Assembly (NCBI RefSeq): GCF_000981225.1
Contig: NZ_LAJC01000008.1
Coordinates: 1-64,000 of the forward strand
From: Allosalinactinospora lopnorensis
GTDB taxonomy: Bacteria > Actinomycetota > Actinomycetes > Streptosporangiales > Streptosporangiaceae
Reading direction: 5' to 3'
Length of the DNA: 64,000 bases
The notes beneath the pieces were generated by a model. The model searched no databases. It was given only the letters and a program-made list of their open reading frames with translations, and was not told the DNA's origin. Shown here piece after piece: positions 46,285-55,896 of the stretch (its first letter is position 1; each line of letters opens with the position of its first letter). The translations under genes were made by a program, and so were the position numbers.

Positions 46285-47010
46285 TCACGGGTGTCCTTCT
46301 TCTGTCGGGGATCGACCGCTTTGCGACCACAACCTGGCGGCTCCGGCACGCATGACCGCCTCGGACGCGGCGAGGTGTTTTTCCAGCGCGGCGCACGCAC
46401 GATCGCAGTCGCCGTTCTGCAGCGCTTCCAGCACGGCCCGGTGCTCGCCCGATTTCGCGGCGACCGTCGGATCGTGCCGCTGCACCCAGCCGATCACCAG
46501 CCGGACCTGGTCGGCCTGCATGTCCCAGGCGGCCAGCAGCCGACCGTTGCCCGCTATCGAGGCGATGTTGCGATGGAAAGCCAGGTCGGCTTCGGTGGCC
46601 GAGGAACGGTCACCCTCGTCCAGAGCCATCTCAAGGGCGTCGAGGTCCTCGCTGAGCTCGGGAAGCATCGCGCGCACGTCCTCGTGATCAGCGGTCTGAA
46701 GCGAAAGCCGTTCGAGCACGCTACGCACCGTGTAGATCTCCGCTACGTCCTTGGTCGTGAGGGATACGACCCGGGCGCTGCGCCGGGAGCTCAGTTCCAC
46801 GAGCCCCACCCGCGCGAGCTCTGACAGAGCCGTCCGGACGGGGCCACGGCTCACTCCCAACCGCTGGGCGAGATCGGCCTCGACCAGACGCTGGCCGGGA
46901 ACCAGCTCGCCGAGCACGATGAGCTTGCGTAGCTCGGCGAAGACCTCCGCCCATAGCTCGGAGTGCTGCGGACCAATGAGTCGCATGCTCGCGACCTTTC
47001 GCTTCGTCAT
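46285..47010 (-). CDS. GntR-family regulator, FCD subfamily (lactate-utilisation context)
   Basis: The 241-residue protein has a winged helix (about 15-80: PGQRLVEADLAQRLGVSRGP) and an FCD domain (ADLAFHRNIASIAGNGRL, EHRAVLEAL, EKHLAAS). It lies 42 bp upstream of lldP and divergent from lutABC, the position of a lactate-responsive LutR/LldR-type regulator. An alternative start at 46986 (MRLIGPQ) has an AAAGG element and is possible. Confidence 0.85.
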   Translation of the reverse strand: MTKRKVASMRLIGPQHSELWAEVFAELRKLIVLGELVPGQRLVEADLAQRLGVSRGPVRTALSELARVGLVELSSRRSARVVSLTTKDVAEIYTVRSVLERLSLQTADHEDVRAMLPELSEDLDALEMALDEGDRSSATEADLAFHRNIASIAGNGRLLAAWDMQADQVRLVIGWVQRHDPTVAAKSGEHRAVLEALQNGDCDRACAALEKHLAASEAVMRAGAARLWSQSGRSPTEEGHP

Positions 47011-47166
47011 TTATCTCTGGGTGTGTATGATCTGTGCCACGCTAGAACTTGTCAACGGAGATCAGTTCTCAGATTTCGGTTAACTGTTTACCGGACCGAG
47101 GCGGCCCGAGGATGGATCACTCTCCCGGACCGCACTCGAACTCGCCGGCTGGAAGGGAGACCGGGC

Positions 47167-47907
47167 ATGCGCATCGCGCTGTTCGTCACCTGTCTCAACG
47201 ACACCCTGTTCCCGGACACGGGGCGGGCGGTGGTGCGGCTGCTGGAGCGGCTGGGGCACGAGGTGGTCTTCCCCCGCGCGCAGACGTGCTGCGGGCAGAT
47301 GCACTACAACACCGGCTACCGCCGGGAGGCCCAGCGCCTCGCGGCCCGGTTCGTCGAGACCTTCGAGGAGGCCGACGCGGTACTGGTGCCCTCCGGGTCG
47401 TGCGCGGCGATGGTGCGCGACAACTACCCCCGGCTGGGCACCGAGGGCAGCCTGCCGGAACGCGAGACCGCGGAGCTGGTACCGCGGGTGTACGACCTCT
47501 CGGAACTACTGGTGGACGTACTCGAGGTGGTCGATGTCGGGGCCTACTTCCCGCACACCGTCACCTACCACCCCACCTGCCACGGGCTGCGCCTGCTCGG
47601 CCTCGGGGACCGCCCCTACCGGCTGCTGCGGGCGGTCCGGGGCCTGGAACTGCTGGAGCTGGGCGGGGCGGCCGAGTGCTGCGGCTTCGGCGGCACCTTC
47701 GCGATGAAGAACGCCGACGTGTCGTCCGCCATGGGATGGGACAAGGCACGACAGGTGGCCCAGACCGGAGCGGAGGTGCTGTGCGCGGTGGACAACTCCT
47801 GCCTGATGCACATCGGCGGCACACTGAACCGCCAGCACTCCGGGGTACGCGCGATGCACCTGGCCGAGATCCTGGCCAGCACTGAGAAGGAGCCCGCACG
47901 CATATGA
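47167..47907 (+). CDS. lutA: lactate utilisation protein LutA-type (CCG-domain protein)
   Basis: The 246-residue protein has two cysteine-rich CCG domains: QTCCGQMHYNTGYR (about 40), PSGSCAAMVRDNYP, and AAECCGFGGTFAMKN (about 180) with DNSCLMHIGG. Together with LutB and LutC it forms the L-lactate-oxidising complex known from Bacillus. The start at 47167 follows AAGGGAGA; longer open frames lack family sequence. It overlaps lutB by ATGA. Confidence 0.92.
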   Translation: MRIALFVTCLNDTLFPDTGRAVVRLLERLGHEVVFPRAQTCCGQMHYNTGYRREAQRLAARFVETFEEADAVLVPSGSCAAMVRDNYPRLGTEGSLPERETAELVPRVYDLSELLVDVLEVVDVGAYFPHTVTYHPTCHGLRLLGLGDRPYRLLRAVRGLELLELGGAAECCGFGGTFAMKNADVSSAMGWDKARQVAQTGAEVLCAVDNSCLMHIGGTLNRQHSGVRAMHLAEILASTEKEPARI

Positions 47908-49361
47908 GCAGAACCTTTATCGGGATGCCCGCCTTCCCCGCCGCCGCCACGGACGCCCTCCGCGACTCCCAACTGCGGCACAACCTGCGCAAGGCCACGC
48001 ACACCATCCGCGACAAGCGGGACGGCGCCGTAGGCGAGCTCGATGACTGGGCGCAGATGCGCGCCGCCGGAAAGGCGATCAAGGACCGCACGCTGCGCCA
48101 CCTCGACGTGTACCTGGAACGGCTGGAGGAGGCGGTCACCGCGGCCGGGGGAACCGTGCACTGGGCCGCCGACGCCGAGGAGGCCAACGCCATCGTCACC
48201 GGCCTGATCCAGGACACGGGCGAGCGCGAGGTGGTCAAGGTCAAGTCGATGGCCACCCAGGAGATCGAGCTGAACAACGCCCTGGAGCGGGCCGGGATCA
48301 GCGCCTACGAGACCGATCTCGCCGAGCTGATCGTCCAGCTCGGCGACGACCTGCCGTCCCACATCCTGGTCCCGGCCATCCACCGCAACCGGGCCGAGAT
48401 CCGCGAGATCTTCCTGCGGAAGATGGGCGAGTGGGGCGTGCCCGCCCCCGAGAACCTGAGCGACCAGCCGGACGCGCTGGCCGAGGCCGCACGGGTGCAC
48501 CTGCGCCAGAAGTTCCTGGACGCCAAGGTGGCGATCTCCGGGGCGAACTTCGCGGTGGCCGAGACCGGGACCCTGGTGGTCCTGGAGTCCGAGGGCAACG
48601 GGCGGATGTGCCTCACCCTGCCCGAGACGCTGATCTCCGTGGTCGGCATCGAGAAGATCGTCCCCACCTGGTCGGATCTCGAGGTGTTCCTGCAACTGCT
48701 GCCCCGCTCCTCCACCGGCGAGCGGATGAACCCCTACACCTCCACCTGGACCGGCCCCACCCCGGGTGACGGTCCACAGGAGTTCCACCTCGTCCTGCTG
48801 GACAACGGGCGCAGCGACGTCCTCGCCGACAAGGTGGGCCGCCAGGCGCTGCGCTGTATCCGCTGCTCGGCCTGCCTGAACATCTGCCCGGTGTACGAGC
48901 GCACCGGCGGCCACGCCTACGGTTCGGTCTACCCCGGCCCTATCGGCGCCATCCTCAACCCGCAACTGCACGGGACCTCCGGTGAGGTGGACGCCTCGCT
49001 GCCGTACGCGTCCTCGTTGTGCGGGGCCTGCTACGAGGTGTGCCCCGTGGCCATCGACATCCCGGAGGTGCTGGTGCACCTGCGCGAGAAGGTCGCCTCC
49101 GGGCCCGGACACCGAACGGAGAAGGCCGCGATGAGCGCCACCGGGTGGATGTTCGGCGGCGACCGGCGGCTCGGCCTGGCCCAACGGGTGCTGTCGGCGA
49201 CGCGCGCCCTGGCGCCCAAACGGATGCCCGGCCCGGCCTCGGCCTGGACCGATACCCGCGACCTGCCCGACATCCCCAAGGAGTCGTTCCGCCAGTGGTG
49301 GCGGGCGCGGGAGAAGGAGAGACAGCGGCGAGACGACGGTAAGGGAGGTGAGCGGCCATGA
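47904..49361 (+). CDS. lutB: lactate utilisation iron-sulfur protein LutB
   Basis: The 485-residue protein has an N-terminal LUD domain (about 70-290) and a ferredoxin-like 4Fe-4S region (RCIRCSACLNICPVYERTGG about 310, CGACYEVCPVAIDIP about 370). A C-terminal segment follows (AATGWMFGGDRRL-like). It is the electron-transfer subunit of the LutABC lactate oxidase complex. Stop and start codons overlap those of lutA and lutC by 4 bp. Confidence 0.92.
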   Translation: MSRTFIGMPAFPAAATDALRDSQLRHNLRKATHTIRDKRDGAVGELDDWAQMRAAGKAIKDRTLRHLDVYLERLEEAVTAAGGTVHWAADAEEANAIVTGLIQDTGEREVVKVKSMATQEIELNNALERAGISAYETDLAELIVQLGDDLPSHILVPAIHRNRAEIREIFLRKMGEWGVPAPENLSDQPDALAEAARVHLRQKFLDAKVAISGANFAVAETGTLVVLESEGNGRMCLTLPETLISVVGIEKIVPTWSDLEVFLQLLPRSSTGERMNPYTSTWTGPTPGDGPQEFHLVLLDNGRSDVLADKVGRQALRCIRCSACLNICPVYERTGGHAYGSVYPGPIGAILNPQLHGTSGEVDASLPYASSLCGACYEVCPVAIDIPEVLVHLREKVASGPGHRTEKAAMSATGWMFGGDRRLGLAQRVLSATRALAPKRMPGPASAWTDTRDLPDIPKESFRQWWRAREKERQRRDDGKGGERP

Positions 49362-49987
49362 CCGGCTCGCGCGAGAAGGTCCTGGGCAAGATCCGTGCGG
49401 CGCTGGCCGACGTGCCGCGCGAGGAGCGGCCTGAAGACGTGGACGTGCCACGCGGTTACGCCCCCTCGCACAGCGACGACACGATCCCGCTCCTGACCGA
49501 CCGGCTTGAGGACTACAAGGCGGTCGTGCACCAGGTCTCGGCCGGCGACCTGCCGGACGCGATCGCCACGGCCCTGAAGCGCCGCTCACTCGAACGGATC
49601 GCCGTCCCGCCGGACCTGCCCGCCGAGTGGACGGCATCAGCCCCGGTGACGCTCGTGCGCGACGACGGGTTGAGCATCCCCCAACTCGACTCGGTCGACG
49701 GCGTCATCACCGGTTGCGCCGTGGCCATCGCCGAAACCGGGACCATCGTCCTGGACGCCGGTGCCGCGCAGGGCCGGCGCGCAATCTCACTCGTCCCCGA
49801 CTACCACCTGTGCGTCGTACGCGCCGACCAGGTCGTCAACGGCGTCCCGGAGGCCATCTCCCGCCTCGATCCGCAGCGCCCGCTGACCTGGATCAGCGGG
49901 CCGTCGGCCACCAGCGACATCGAACTGGACCGGGTGGAGGGCGTACACGGCCCGCGCACCCTCGAAGTCCTCGTCGAGGAGGCCTGA
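49358..49987 (+). CDS. lutC: lactate utilisation protein LutC
   Basis: The 209-residue LUD-domain protein has GCAVAIAETGTIVLDAGAAQGRR-type core sequence, LVPDYHLCVVRADQVV, and the terminal WISGPSATSDIELDRVEGVH. Third gene of the translationally coupled lutABC operon; completes the complex converting L-lactate to pyruvate. Confidence 0.92.
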   Translation: MTGSREKVLGKIRAALADVPREERPEDVDVPRGYAPSHSDDTIPLLTDRLEDYKAVVHQVSAGDLPDAIATALKRRSLERIAVPPDLPAEWTASAPVTLVRDDGLSIPQLDSVDGVITGCAVAIAETGTIVLDAGAAQGRRAISLVPDYHLCVVRADQVVNGVPEAISRLDPQRPLTWISGPSATSDIELDRVEGVHGPRTLEVLVEEA

Positions 49988-49995
49988 CAGGAATA

Positions 49996-50011
49996 CCGCC
50001 CGGCAGGGCGG
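49996..50011. terminator. short hairpin after lutC
   Basis: CCGCCC-GGCA-GGGCGG, starting 9 bp after the lutC stop. Confidence 0.5.
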
Positions 50012-50201
50012 CCATTGGCCGTCACAGCGGCCCACCGAGGGGGCCGCGCGGGGGCCCGCGTCGCCGCGTCGCCGCCCTGTCGGCCCCTGTCGGCTCCCTC
50101 ACCCCGCCCGGATAAGACGGTGAAAGCGCTCCATTCTGCGTGGTAGAGTCTTACTCGGCCAGCGGGGGCGGCACACATCCCGAGGCCGGACAACCGAACC
50201 A

Positions 50202-50274
50202 GCGCTCGTAGCTCAATGGATAGAGCATCTGACTACGGATCAGAAGGTTGGGGGTTCGAATCCTCCCGAGCGCG
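50202..50274 (+). tRNA. tRNA-Arg (ACG)
   Basis: A 73-nt cloverleaf: acceptor GCGCTCG pairs with CGAGCGC, discriminator G, no encoded CCA. The D-arm contains AGCTCAATGGATAGAGC. The anticodon arm TCTGA-CTACGGA-TCAGA has anticodon ACG, and the T-loop is GGTTCGAATCC. It is the attachment target of the integrative element: its 3' 42 bases form most of attL and are repeated at 60156. Confidence 0.95.
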
Positions 50275-50276
50275 CC
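50233..50276 (+). repeat. attL (44-bp att core within tRNA-Arg)
   Basis: Identical to 60156-60199. It covers the anticodon loop through the tRNA 3' end plus two bases. Confidence 0.93.
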
Positions 50277-50295
50277 GCCTTGAGACAGCGAAGAT

Positions 50296-50327
50296 AAGGC
50301 CCGACCTGCGAAAACAGGCCGGGCCTT
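50296..50327. terminator. hairpin after tRNA-Arg, element side
   Basis: Thirteen-bp arms with one mismatch around CGAAAA, followed by TTC. It can end both the tRNA and int transcripts. Confidence 0.65.
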
Positions 50328-50391
50328 TTCTTGTGTGGACCGGTCCCGATCGCGGAACCGGGCTTTCTGCTAACAGGCTTGCTAACACGCG

Positions 50392-51645
50392 CTACCCGGC
50401 GTTCCGGAGGATGCCCGCGAAGGTCTCGGCCACCGACGCCGCCTGCTCGTCGATCACGTGGGCGTAGACCCGCAGCGTGATCGACGGATCCCCGTGCCCG
50501 AATCGGGCCGCCACCACGTGGACCGGAACCCCGGCGAGGAGCAGCGTGGTCGCGTGGATGTGCCGAAGGTCGTGCAGCCGGGCACGCGGAAGCGGTTCGG
50601 CCGGCTTGGGCCCCTTGGCCGGTTCGTTGTAGCGCCGGAGCATGGTGGACATGAGCGAGGACACCGTGTCCGGGTGCACCGGCTCGCCCCACCCGGTGGT
50701 AAACACGTAGTCCTCTGTCCCGCGCCACTCCTCCCCCACCGCCAGCCGGTCCTCGATCTGCCGCTGCCGGTGCGCCTTCAGCACGGCCACGGTGTCGGGG
50801 TCGATGCTCACCACCCGGGAACGGCCGCTCTTGGTCGTGCCCTCGACCCGCTTGCCGTCGATGAACGACGCCGTTCCGGTAATGCGGATCTCGCTCGCCT
50901 CCAGGTCGACATCGAACCAGCGCAGGTTGAGCAGTTCGCCGCGGCGAGCCCCCGTGTAGGCGGCCACGTGGAAGAAAGCGTGCAGCCGGTGACGGCTCGC
51001 CACCTCGGTGAGGAATTGCCGAAGCTGCGCCGGTGTCCACACCGATCCTGGTTCTTTGGACTGCTTGCGCGGACGCTTCGCGCGTTCGACCGGATTGGAC
51101 GCGATGAGCTGTTCGACCTCAACCGCGTCCCGGAACGCCCGGCGCAGCACGGCGTGAACGTACTCCACCGTGCGCGGTGAGAGCCCCTTACCGTCGCGTC
51201 CACCGGTTGCCGAAAGCTCGCGGTAGAACTTCGTGATGGTGGCGGGACGGACCGCCTGGATCCGATGCTCACCGAGACGCGGAAGCACGTACCGGTTGAT
51301 CAGGAAGCGGTACATGTACAGCGTCTTCGGCTTGATCTCGACCCCATGTGTCTCGATCCACTCTTCGAGGTATTCGGCCACCGTGACGCGGTTGCGGTCG
51401 ATGTACTCGCCCCGGCGGGCCTTGACCCGGGCTTCGTCGCGCGCCGCTTTGGCCTCCTCCTCCGTGGGGAACCCGCCGACCCACTTCGGCTTGCTCACGC
51501 CGGTTTCGGGGTCGGTGACGCGGATGACGTAGGACCAGGTGTTCCCCCTCTTCATCACGCCGTCGCGGAGCTTCGGCCGCTTCTTTCCGCTACCGGTTCC
51601 GTTGTCCTCCGGCCCGTCCGGAGTCGCGATCGCCGTCTTCGCCAT
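50392..51645 (-). CDS. int: tyrosine recombinase (AICE integrase)
   Basis: The 417-residue phage-type integrase has an N-terminal Arm-binding domain (GGFPTEEEAKAARDEARVKA), a SAM-like core (about 70-160) and a catalytic domain with YTGARRGELLNLRW (Arg), HDLRHIHATTLLLAG (His-x-x-Arg), GHGDPSITLRVY and the nucleophile Tyr in YAHVIDEQA. It integrates and excises the element at tRNA-Arg. Its ATG shares a base with the xis stop (TGATG). Confidence 0.93.
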   Translation of the reverse strand: MAKTAIATPDGPEDNGTGSGKKRPKLRDGVMKRGNTWSYVIRVTDPETGVSKPKWVGGFPTEEEAKAARDEARVKARRGEYIDRNRVTVAEYLEEWIETHGVEIKPKTLYMYRFLINRYVLPRLGEHRIQAVRPATITKFYRELSATGGRDGKGLSPRTVEYVHAVLRRAFRDAVEVEQLIASNPVERAKRPRKQSKEPGSVWTPAQLRQFLTEVASRHRLHAFFHVAAYTGARRGELLNLRWFDVDLEASEIRITGTASFIDGKRVEGTTKSGRSRVVSIDPDTVAVLKAHRQRQIEDRLAVGEEWRGTEDYVFTTGWGEPVHPDTVSSLMSTMLRRYNEPAKGPKPAEPLPRARLHDLRHIHATTLLLAGVPVHVVAARFGHGDPSITLRVYAHVIDEQAASVAETFAGILRNAG

Positions 51646-51839
51646 CAGGCCGCGACCTCCTCAGCGTCCAGGCGCGAGGAGATGTAGACATCCAGCGCTT
51701 CGACCGGGACACGTCGAGAGCCGTCGATCTTCAGCGAACGCACGACGCCGACAGCGATCAGCTCATAGAGCTTGCTCCGGGAGATCGCCAGCGCCCGAGC
51801 TGCTTCCGGGACGGTCAACAGCAGTCGTGAGGGGGTCAT
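51645..51839 (-). CDS. xis: excisionase / MerR-like helix-turn-helix protein
   Basis: The 64-residue protein (LLLTVPEAARALAISRSKLY, GSRRVPVEALDVYI) is of the excisionase DNA-binding family. Lying between repSA and int, it corresponds to Xis of pSAM2 and should direct excision. Overlaps repSA by ATGA and int by TGATG, indicating one polycistron. Confidence 0.9.
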   Translation of the reverse strand: MTPSRLLLTVPEAARALAISRSKLYELIAVGVVRSLKIDGSRRVPVEALDVYISSRLDAEEVAA

Positions 51840-53517
51840 GCTGCTTCTCCAATTGCCGAGTGTTGGTGTTGCCGAGCGGTGTCGAGTTGCGCGCGCCGTT
51901 GTAAGGCCTCACCCACGGCGCGTAGTAGGCGTTGCTCGCGGGGAGGCACATCGGGATCCGTGGGGCGAGCCAGCTCCCAGACCTCATTGCCGGACGGAAC
52001 GCGCAAAGGGACGGCGGCGGCCTGGTCCTGGTCGTGCTCGGTGTCGCCGTCGGGGTTGACGCCGAGTTGTTCGAGAACCCAGGTCAGCCGGTCGGCTTTG
52101 TGGTCGGCGAGGGTTTTGTTGGACCACTTGCGCGAGACCAGCACGCGGCGCCCGGCGTAGCGAGGTGTTCGCGTTTGTGGGCTTTGGAGCGGCAGAAGCC
52201 GGGGCGCAGGCCCTCTTTGGGCTCTTGGGGTTGGATGCCGTAGCGCAGCCAGTTGGAGCACCGGGGCGAGCAGGGTTCGAACCGCAGCGCCTCGGTCAGC
52301 CGGTCCACGTGGTGCTGTTGGGCATTCGTCTTGATCTCGTGGCATTCGGCGATGTCCTTGGTCAGGTACTTCGCCAGGTAGCGCACACACCGGTCCGCAT
52401 CCTCCGAACCCGCAAGGACGCCCTTTGCGTCCACCTGGGGTCCGAAGCGCACCACGTGCATGGGTTCGGCGTCCGGATCGGCGTCGAGGGCGTCCAGGGC
52501 CTCATCCCAGGTGGGCAACACCTCACCGGTTGCCGGGTCGACATAGTTCCCCGTTGCCTCATCAAAGACCGGAACGTGTGAACCCTCGTACTTCACCTCT
52601 TCCGCCTTGGGCCACCACACCTGGTGGTAGGTCGCCGCCGCGATCTGCCGGAGTTCGGCCCGGGGGAGGGTGCCCCTCGTTGCCATGTGCAGGTGCGGGG
52701 CCAGCCGGCGTTGCGGCTCCACCGAGGCGAAGTACTGCACGTCGAAGCCGGCCACCCGCCGCAAATTCTGCACGAACCGGTCCACCAGCTTGGCGAAGTG
52801 CAGCGCATCCCGGGCGGCACGCCGGTAGTCATAGGTCGCCGGATCCACCGGGGTGCCATCGCTTTTCACCCGCCCGTAGGAGTTCAGGGTCAGCGTGAGG
52901 AACAGCGAAGGGCGGAACACCTTGCCCGAGGCGGGATCCTCGAAGGCGCGGCCCACGGTGCGCCGGACCATGGGTCGTTTGGGAAGATCCGGGGCATCCT
53001 GGCGCCGTTTGGTGGAGCGCACCCGCCGCGGCTTGGACGAGCCCGCCGAGGAGGAGCCCGGAGCCACCGAACCGCGCAACCCCGAGGCCGAGATCTCCTC
53101 GTCCAGGTCAGCAATGACCGCATCCAGCGCCGCGAGCTGGTCAGGGTCAGCGGCACCGGAGGCGGCGAGCTGGTCGCGTTGGGCGGTGACCATGGCGCGC
53201 TGTTCCACCCAGGAGCGCTGCACCTCGGAGGGGTCGTCCGGTTCGCTCACCGGTTCTTCGGCCAGGTGCCAGCCCTCCTCGCACTGGCTGCGCCGAATCG
53301 AGCGCTTACGCTTGGCACAGGCCGGACACCGCGACTCCAGCGTCGAGCCGCACGGCACGTCCACGATCTCGGAGGCCCCGGTTTCGGTGTCGGTGCGCCG
53401 CAGCGACACCGGCCGGATGCACACCCCCTTGTCGGTGGCCACTTGTTCGGCCACCTCGCGGGCGAGGGGTTGCGCCTGGCGTTCGGCCCGGGTGCTCTTG
53501 CCGGTCGGGGTGGGCAT
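51836..53517 (-). pseudogene. repSA: RepSA-type rolling-circle replication initiator, one frameshift
   Basis: The protein of about 560 codons has an HUH-type endonuclease region (RLAPHLHMATRGTLPRA about 260; RYLAKYLTKDI about 395) and cysteine pairs (RCPACAKRKR; PCSPRCSNWLRYG). The C-terminal portion YAGRRVLVSRKWSNKTLADH, characteristic of RepSA, is in a different frame. The break at about 52160 (ctc-gctacg) is repaired by one base. The start at 53517 shares a base with the traSA stop. Required for AICE replication. Confidence 0.85.
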
Positions 53518-54956
53518 CAGGCAACCCCCTCCCCCGACACCGAACACAGCCGGCGCGGTCCGTACTCGTCTGCCATCGCCTCGATGTCGGTATCGGCGAC
53601 GTAGGCGGCGCGTACCCGCACCGGCACCGGGGATCCCTCCAGGCGCACGAAGGCCACACCGGGAACCTCAGGGGCGATCAGGTGGGCGTTGGCGCCGCGA
53701 TCACGCGCATCCTCGCCGAGCACCATGTCCACCTGGGAAGCCTCGTCCAGGCGAAGGGCTACCTTGTCGGGGAAGAGGTTGCGCAGGTTCATCACCTCCT
53801 TGCGCGGATCCTGCAACGCCGCCAGCACCGCGAACCCGACCGAACGGCCTTGAGAGGTGAGTGTGGCGATGGCGTTCTCCGCGCGGCGGCGGATGTCGCG
53901 ATCGGGGTGGTAGGCGGTCAGGAAGGCCACCTCATCGAGCACCACCGCCACGAACGGATCATCCGTGGTGGGAGTGTGCGTGCGCTGTTTCCCGGCGTAG
54001 CGCGCGGCCCGCTCCTGCATCTCCGCTACAGCGGTTTCGAGCAGGGCCACCGCCGCCTCAGCGGTGTCGGCATAGCGGGCGAACAGGGAACGGCCGTAGG
54101 ACAGCTCCATGCGCTTGGGATCGATCGCCCACACCTGCGCCGTCCCATCAGCCAGAGCCGGGAGCATCGCCCGAATCGCCGACCAGATCACCGAGCCCTT
54201 ACCGGCCCCGGTCACCCCGACCGTGAGCACGTGCGTGCCGTGCAGCCGCATCCGCCACGTCTGGCCGTCTTCCCGCAGCCCCATCGGCAGCGCCGTCAGA
54301 TCCACTTCCTCAGGCACGGGCAGCGCATCGAGGGGGTCGGCCAGGGTGTCACGCCGAGGAAACTCCAACACCACCTCACGCGGCCCCAGCACCGTCACCC
54401 GGCACGACGGGGCGGCGAAGCCGTGCGCCAGCTCGACCACCCGCTGTTCAAAGTCGGCCGGGGCGGTACCGGCCACCAGCTTCACCCGGACCCGATCCGC
54501 CCACTCGGTGCAGGTGACCTTCCTGATCTGGGGCAGGTATTGGCGTTCCTGATAGGACTCGGCCAACCCCGCCACGACGAGCACCGGTTGCCAGTGCCGC
54601 CGGTAATTCCAGAACCACCGCCAGGCGGCCAACACCCGCAACACCACCAGGGACCGGAACGTGTGCGGCCAGCGCCACCGCCACCCGATCAGCCCCGCAC
54701 CGGCCAGCGTGGCCAGGATGGCCAGCGGCACCCAGCCGAGATGGGAGGCGACGAGCACGGCCAATGTCGCCGAGGCGACCGCGATGGGGAACCGGAAGGG
54801 CAGCAGCGCCACCAGCCGCAGGAGTCGGTAGATCCACCGGATAAGGATCAGAATGCCCGGCGTCTCCACGACCGGTGTCCTGAAACGGATGCTCTGCGCC
54901 GGAACCGGAGTGGTGGGCTGCACCTGAGTGGCCCCGGCGTTCCTGTCACGCAACAT
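53517..54956 (-). CDS. traSA: TraSA/TraB FtsK-SpoIIIE-like DNA translocase
   Basis: The 479-residue protein has N-terminal membrane segments (about 45-95), Walker A in GVTGAGKGSVIWS (about 235) and Walker B in FVAVVLDEVAFLTAYH (about 330). In Streptomyces-type elements this single protein moves double-stranded DNA between mycelia. Positioned directly upstream of repSA, as in pSAM2. Confidence 0.92.
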   Translation of the reverse strand: MLRDRNAGATQVQPTTPVPAQSIRFRTPVVETPGILILIRWIYRLLRLVALLPFRFPIAVASATLAVLVASHLGWVPLAILATLAGAGLIGWRWRWPHTFRSLVVLRVLAAWRWFWNYRRHWQPVLVVAGLAESYQERQYLPQIRKVTCTEWADRVRVKLVAGTAPADFEQRVVELAHGFAAPSCRVTVLGPREVVLEFPRRDTLADPLDALPVPEEVDLTALPMGLREDGQTWRMRLHGTHVLTVGVTGAGKGSVIWSAIRAMLPALADGTAQVWAIDPKRMELSYGRSLFARYADTAEAAVALLETAVAEMQERAARYAGKQRTHTPTTDDPFVAVVLDEVAFLTAYHPDRDIRRRAENAIATLTSQGRSVGFAVLAALQDPRKEVMNLRNLFPDKVALRLDEASQVDMVLGEDARDRGANAHLIAPEVPGVAFVRLEGSPVPVRVRAAYVADTDIEAMADEYGPRRLCSVSGEGVA

Positions 54957-55056
54957 AAGCTGAACACACCTCTTCCACGGTCTTTAGCGAGGTTCGGGAG
55001 GGGGTAAGGGGCGGCCGAAGGTGTTGGCGCACCAGGCCGCCCCGCCTGTCAGTCGG

Positions 55057-55365
55057 TCAGGCCGCGCCGGTATCTCCCTCGGCGGCGGTGCGCGCGTGCA
55101 GCTCTTCCAGCGCGGCCAGGAAGTGCTTCGCCTGCGAGGCCAGCTCGCCAGCGAACGCCAGATCCTCCGCTGTCACCGCGCCGTCGTGGTCGCGGCAGGT
55201 CACCGAGACATAGATCCCGCGCGAGGCCAGGGCCAAAATCGGCTTACTGTCGGCGTAGGTGTGGCAGTAGACCGCCACATCGGAGCGACACGCAAGCCCA
55301 GCGATCCCCGCGAGGCCTCCGGCCCGCCCGGAGCCGCAGCCGTCCAGCGCCCACCCATCAGGCAC
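55057..55365 (-). CDS. small AICE hypothetical protein
   Basis: The roughly 102-residue frame starts at GTG 55365, overlapping the pra-like gene by 8 bp. It contains VAVYCHTYADSKPILALASRG, VTCRDHDGAV and a C-terminal helix (FAGELASQAKHFLAALEELH). Not recognised; its location suggests a transfer or replication accessory role. Confidence 0.55.
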   Translation of the reverse strand: MPDGWALDGCGSGRAGGLAGIAGLACRSDVAVYCHTYADSKPILALASRGIYVSVTCRDHDGAVTAEDLAFAGELASQAKHFLAALEELHARTAAEGDTGAA

Positions 55366-55780
55366 CGTCCTTGGCCGCACCGGATGCGGCGGCCGCAGCC
55401 TTGCGCGAGCCACCACCGCCAGGAGCCTTGATCCCACGGGCGCGCAGCGAGTAGGCCACCCTCGGGCGGCGCCCGTTGTCATCGACATAGGGCATCACCG
55501 ACATGGACTCGAACTCGATCGGGCGAAACGGCAACCCCGGCACCTCATCGGGCAAGGTCGGACACACCTCAGCGGCCACCTTGACCTTCACCGACTTGGC
55601 CTTACCGCGCGCTTCCGGGTCGGCGTCGATCACATCCACCGCCCACAACGGCAGGCCCGTCTCCTTGTCCATCTGGGGCCGCTTGGTCTCAAAATCGGTG
55701 ATCGCCTCCACCCCAAGGGCGTAGGCCCCATGCGGGAACACCGTGCCGAACTCCACCGGCAACGCACCCTGAATCGCCAT
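55358..55780 (-). CDS. pra: Pra-like replication/excision activator
   Basis: The 140-residue protein opens with MAIQGALPVEFGTVFPHGAY and has TGLPLWAVDVIDADPEARGK, LPFRPIEFESMSVMPYVDD and a basic tail. This matches the Pra-type activators of pSAM2-like elements. A KorSA-type operator lies about 73 bp upstream, consistent with repression of pra by KorSA keeping the element integrated. Confidence 0.8.
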   Translation of the reverse strand: MAIQGALPVEFGTVFPHGAYALGVEAITDFETKRPQMDKETGLPLWAVDVIDADPEARGKAKSVKVKVAAEVCPTLPDEVPGLPFRPIEFESMSVMPYVDDNGRRPRVAYSLRARGIKAPGGGGSRKAAAAASGAAKDGA

Positions 55781-55852
55781 TAGTGATCCTCTCCAGATAA
55801 CTTAATTGCCTGGTCACCTGACTGACCAAGTTGCTCCACAGTAAAAAACCCC

Positions 55853-55867
55853 ACTTGCTCTGTCAAG
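55853..55867. promoter_or_regulatory. candidate KorSA operator upstream of pra
   Basis: ACTTGCTCTGTCAAG, matched at 14 of 15 bases by the site at 56644. It is embedded in a larger palindrome (CTTGCTC...GAGCAAG, 55854-55875). Confidence 0.65.
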
Positions 55868-55896
55868 TGAGCAAGCGGGGTTCTTGGGGTTCGTCT

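Noticed and set aside
51836-52390. Separate 184-residue protein before xis
   Set aside because: Its C-terminal two thirds are the out-of-frame end of RepSA (YAGRRVLVSRKWS). It is explained by the frameshift rather than as a gene of its own.
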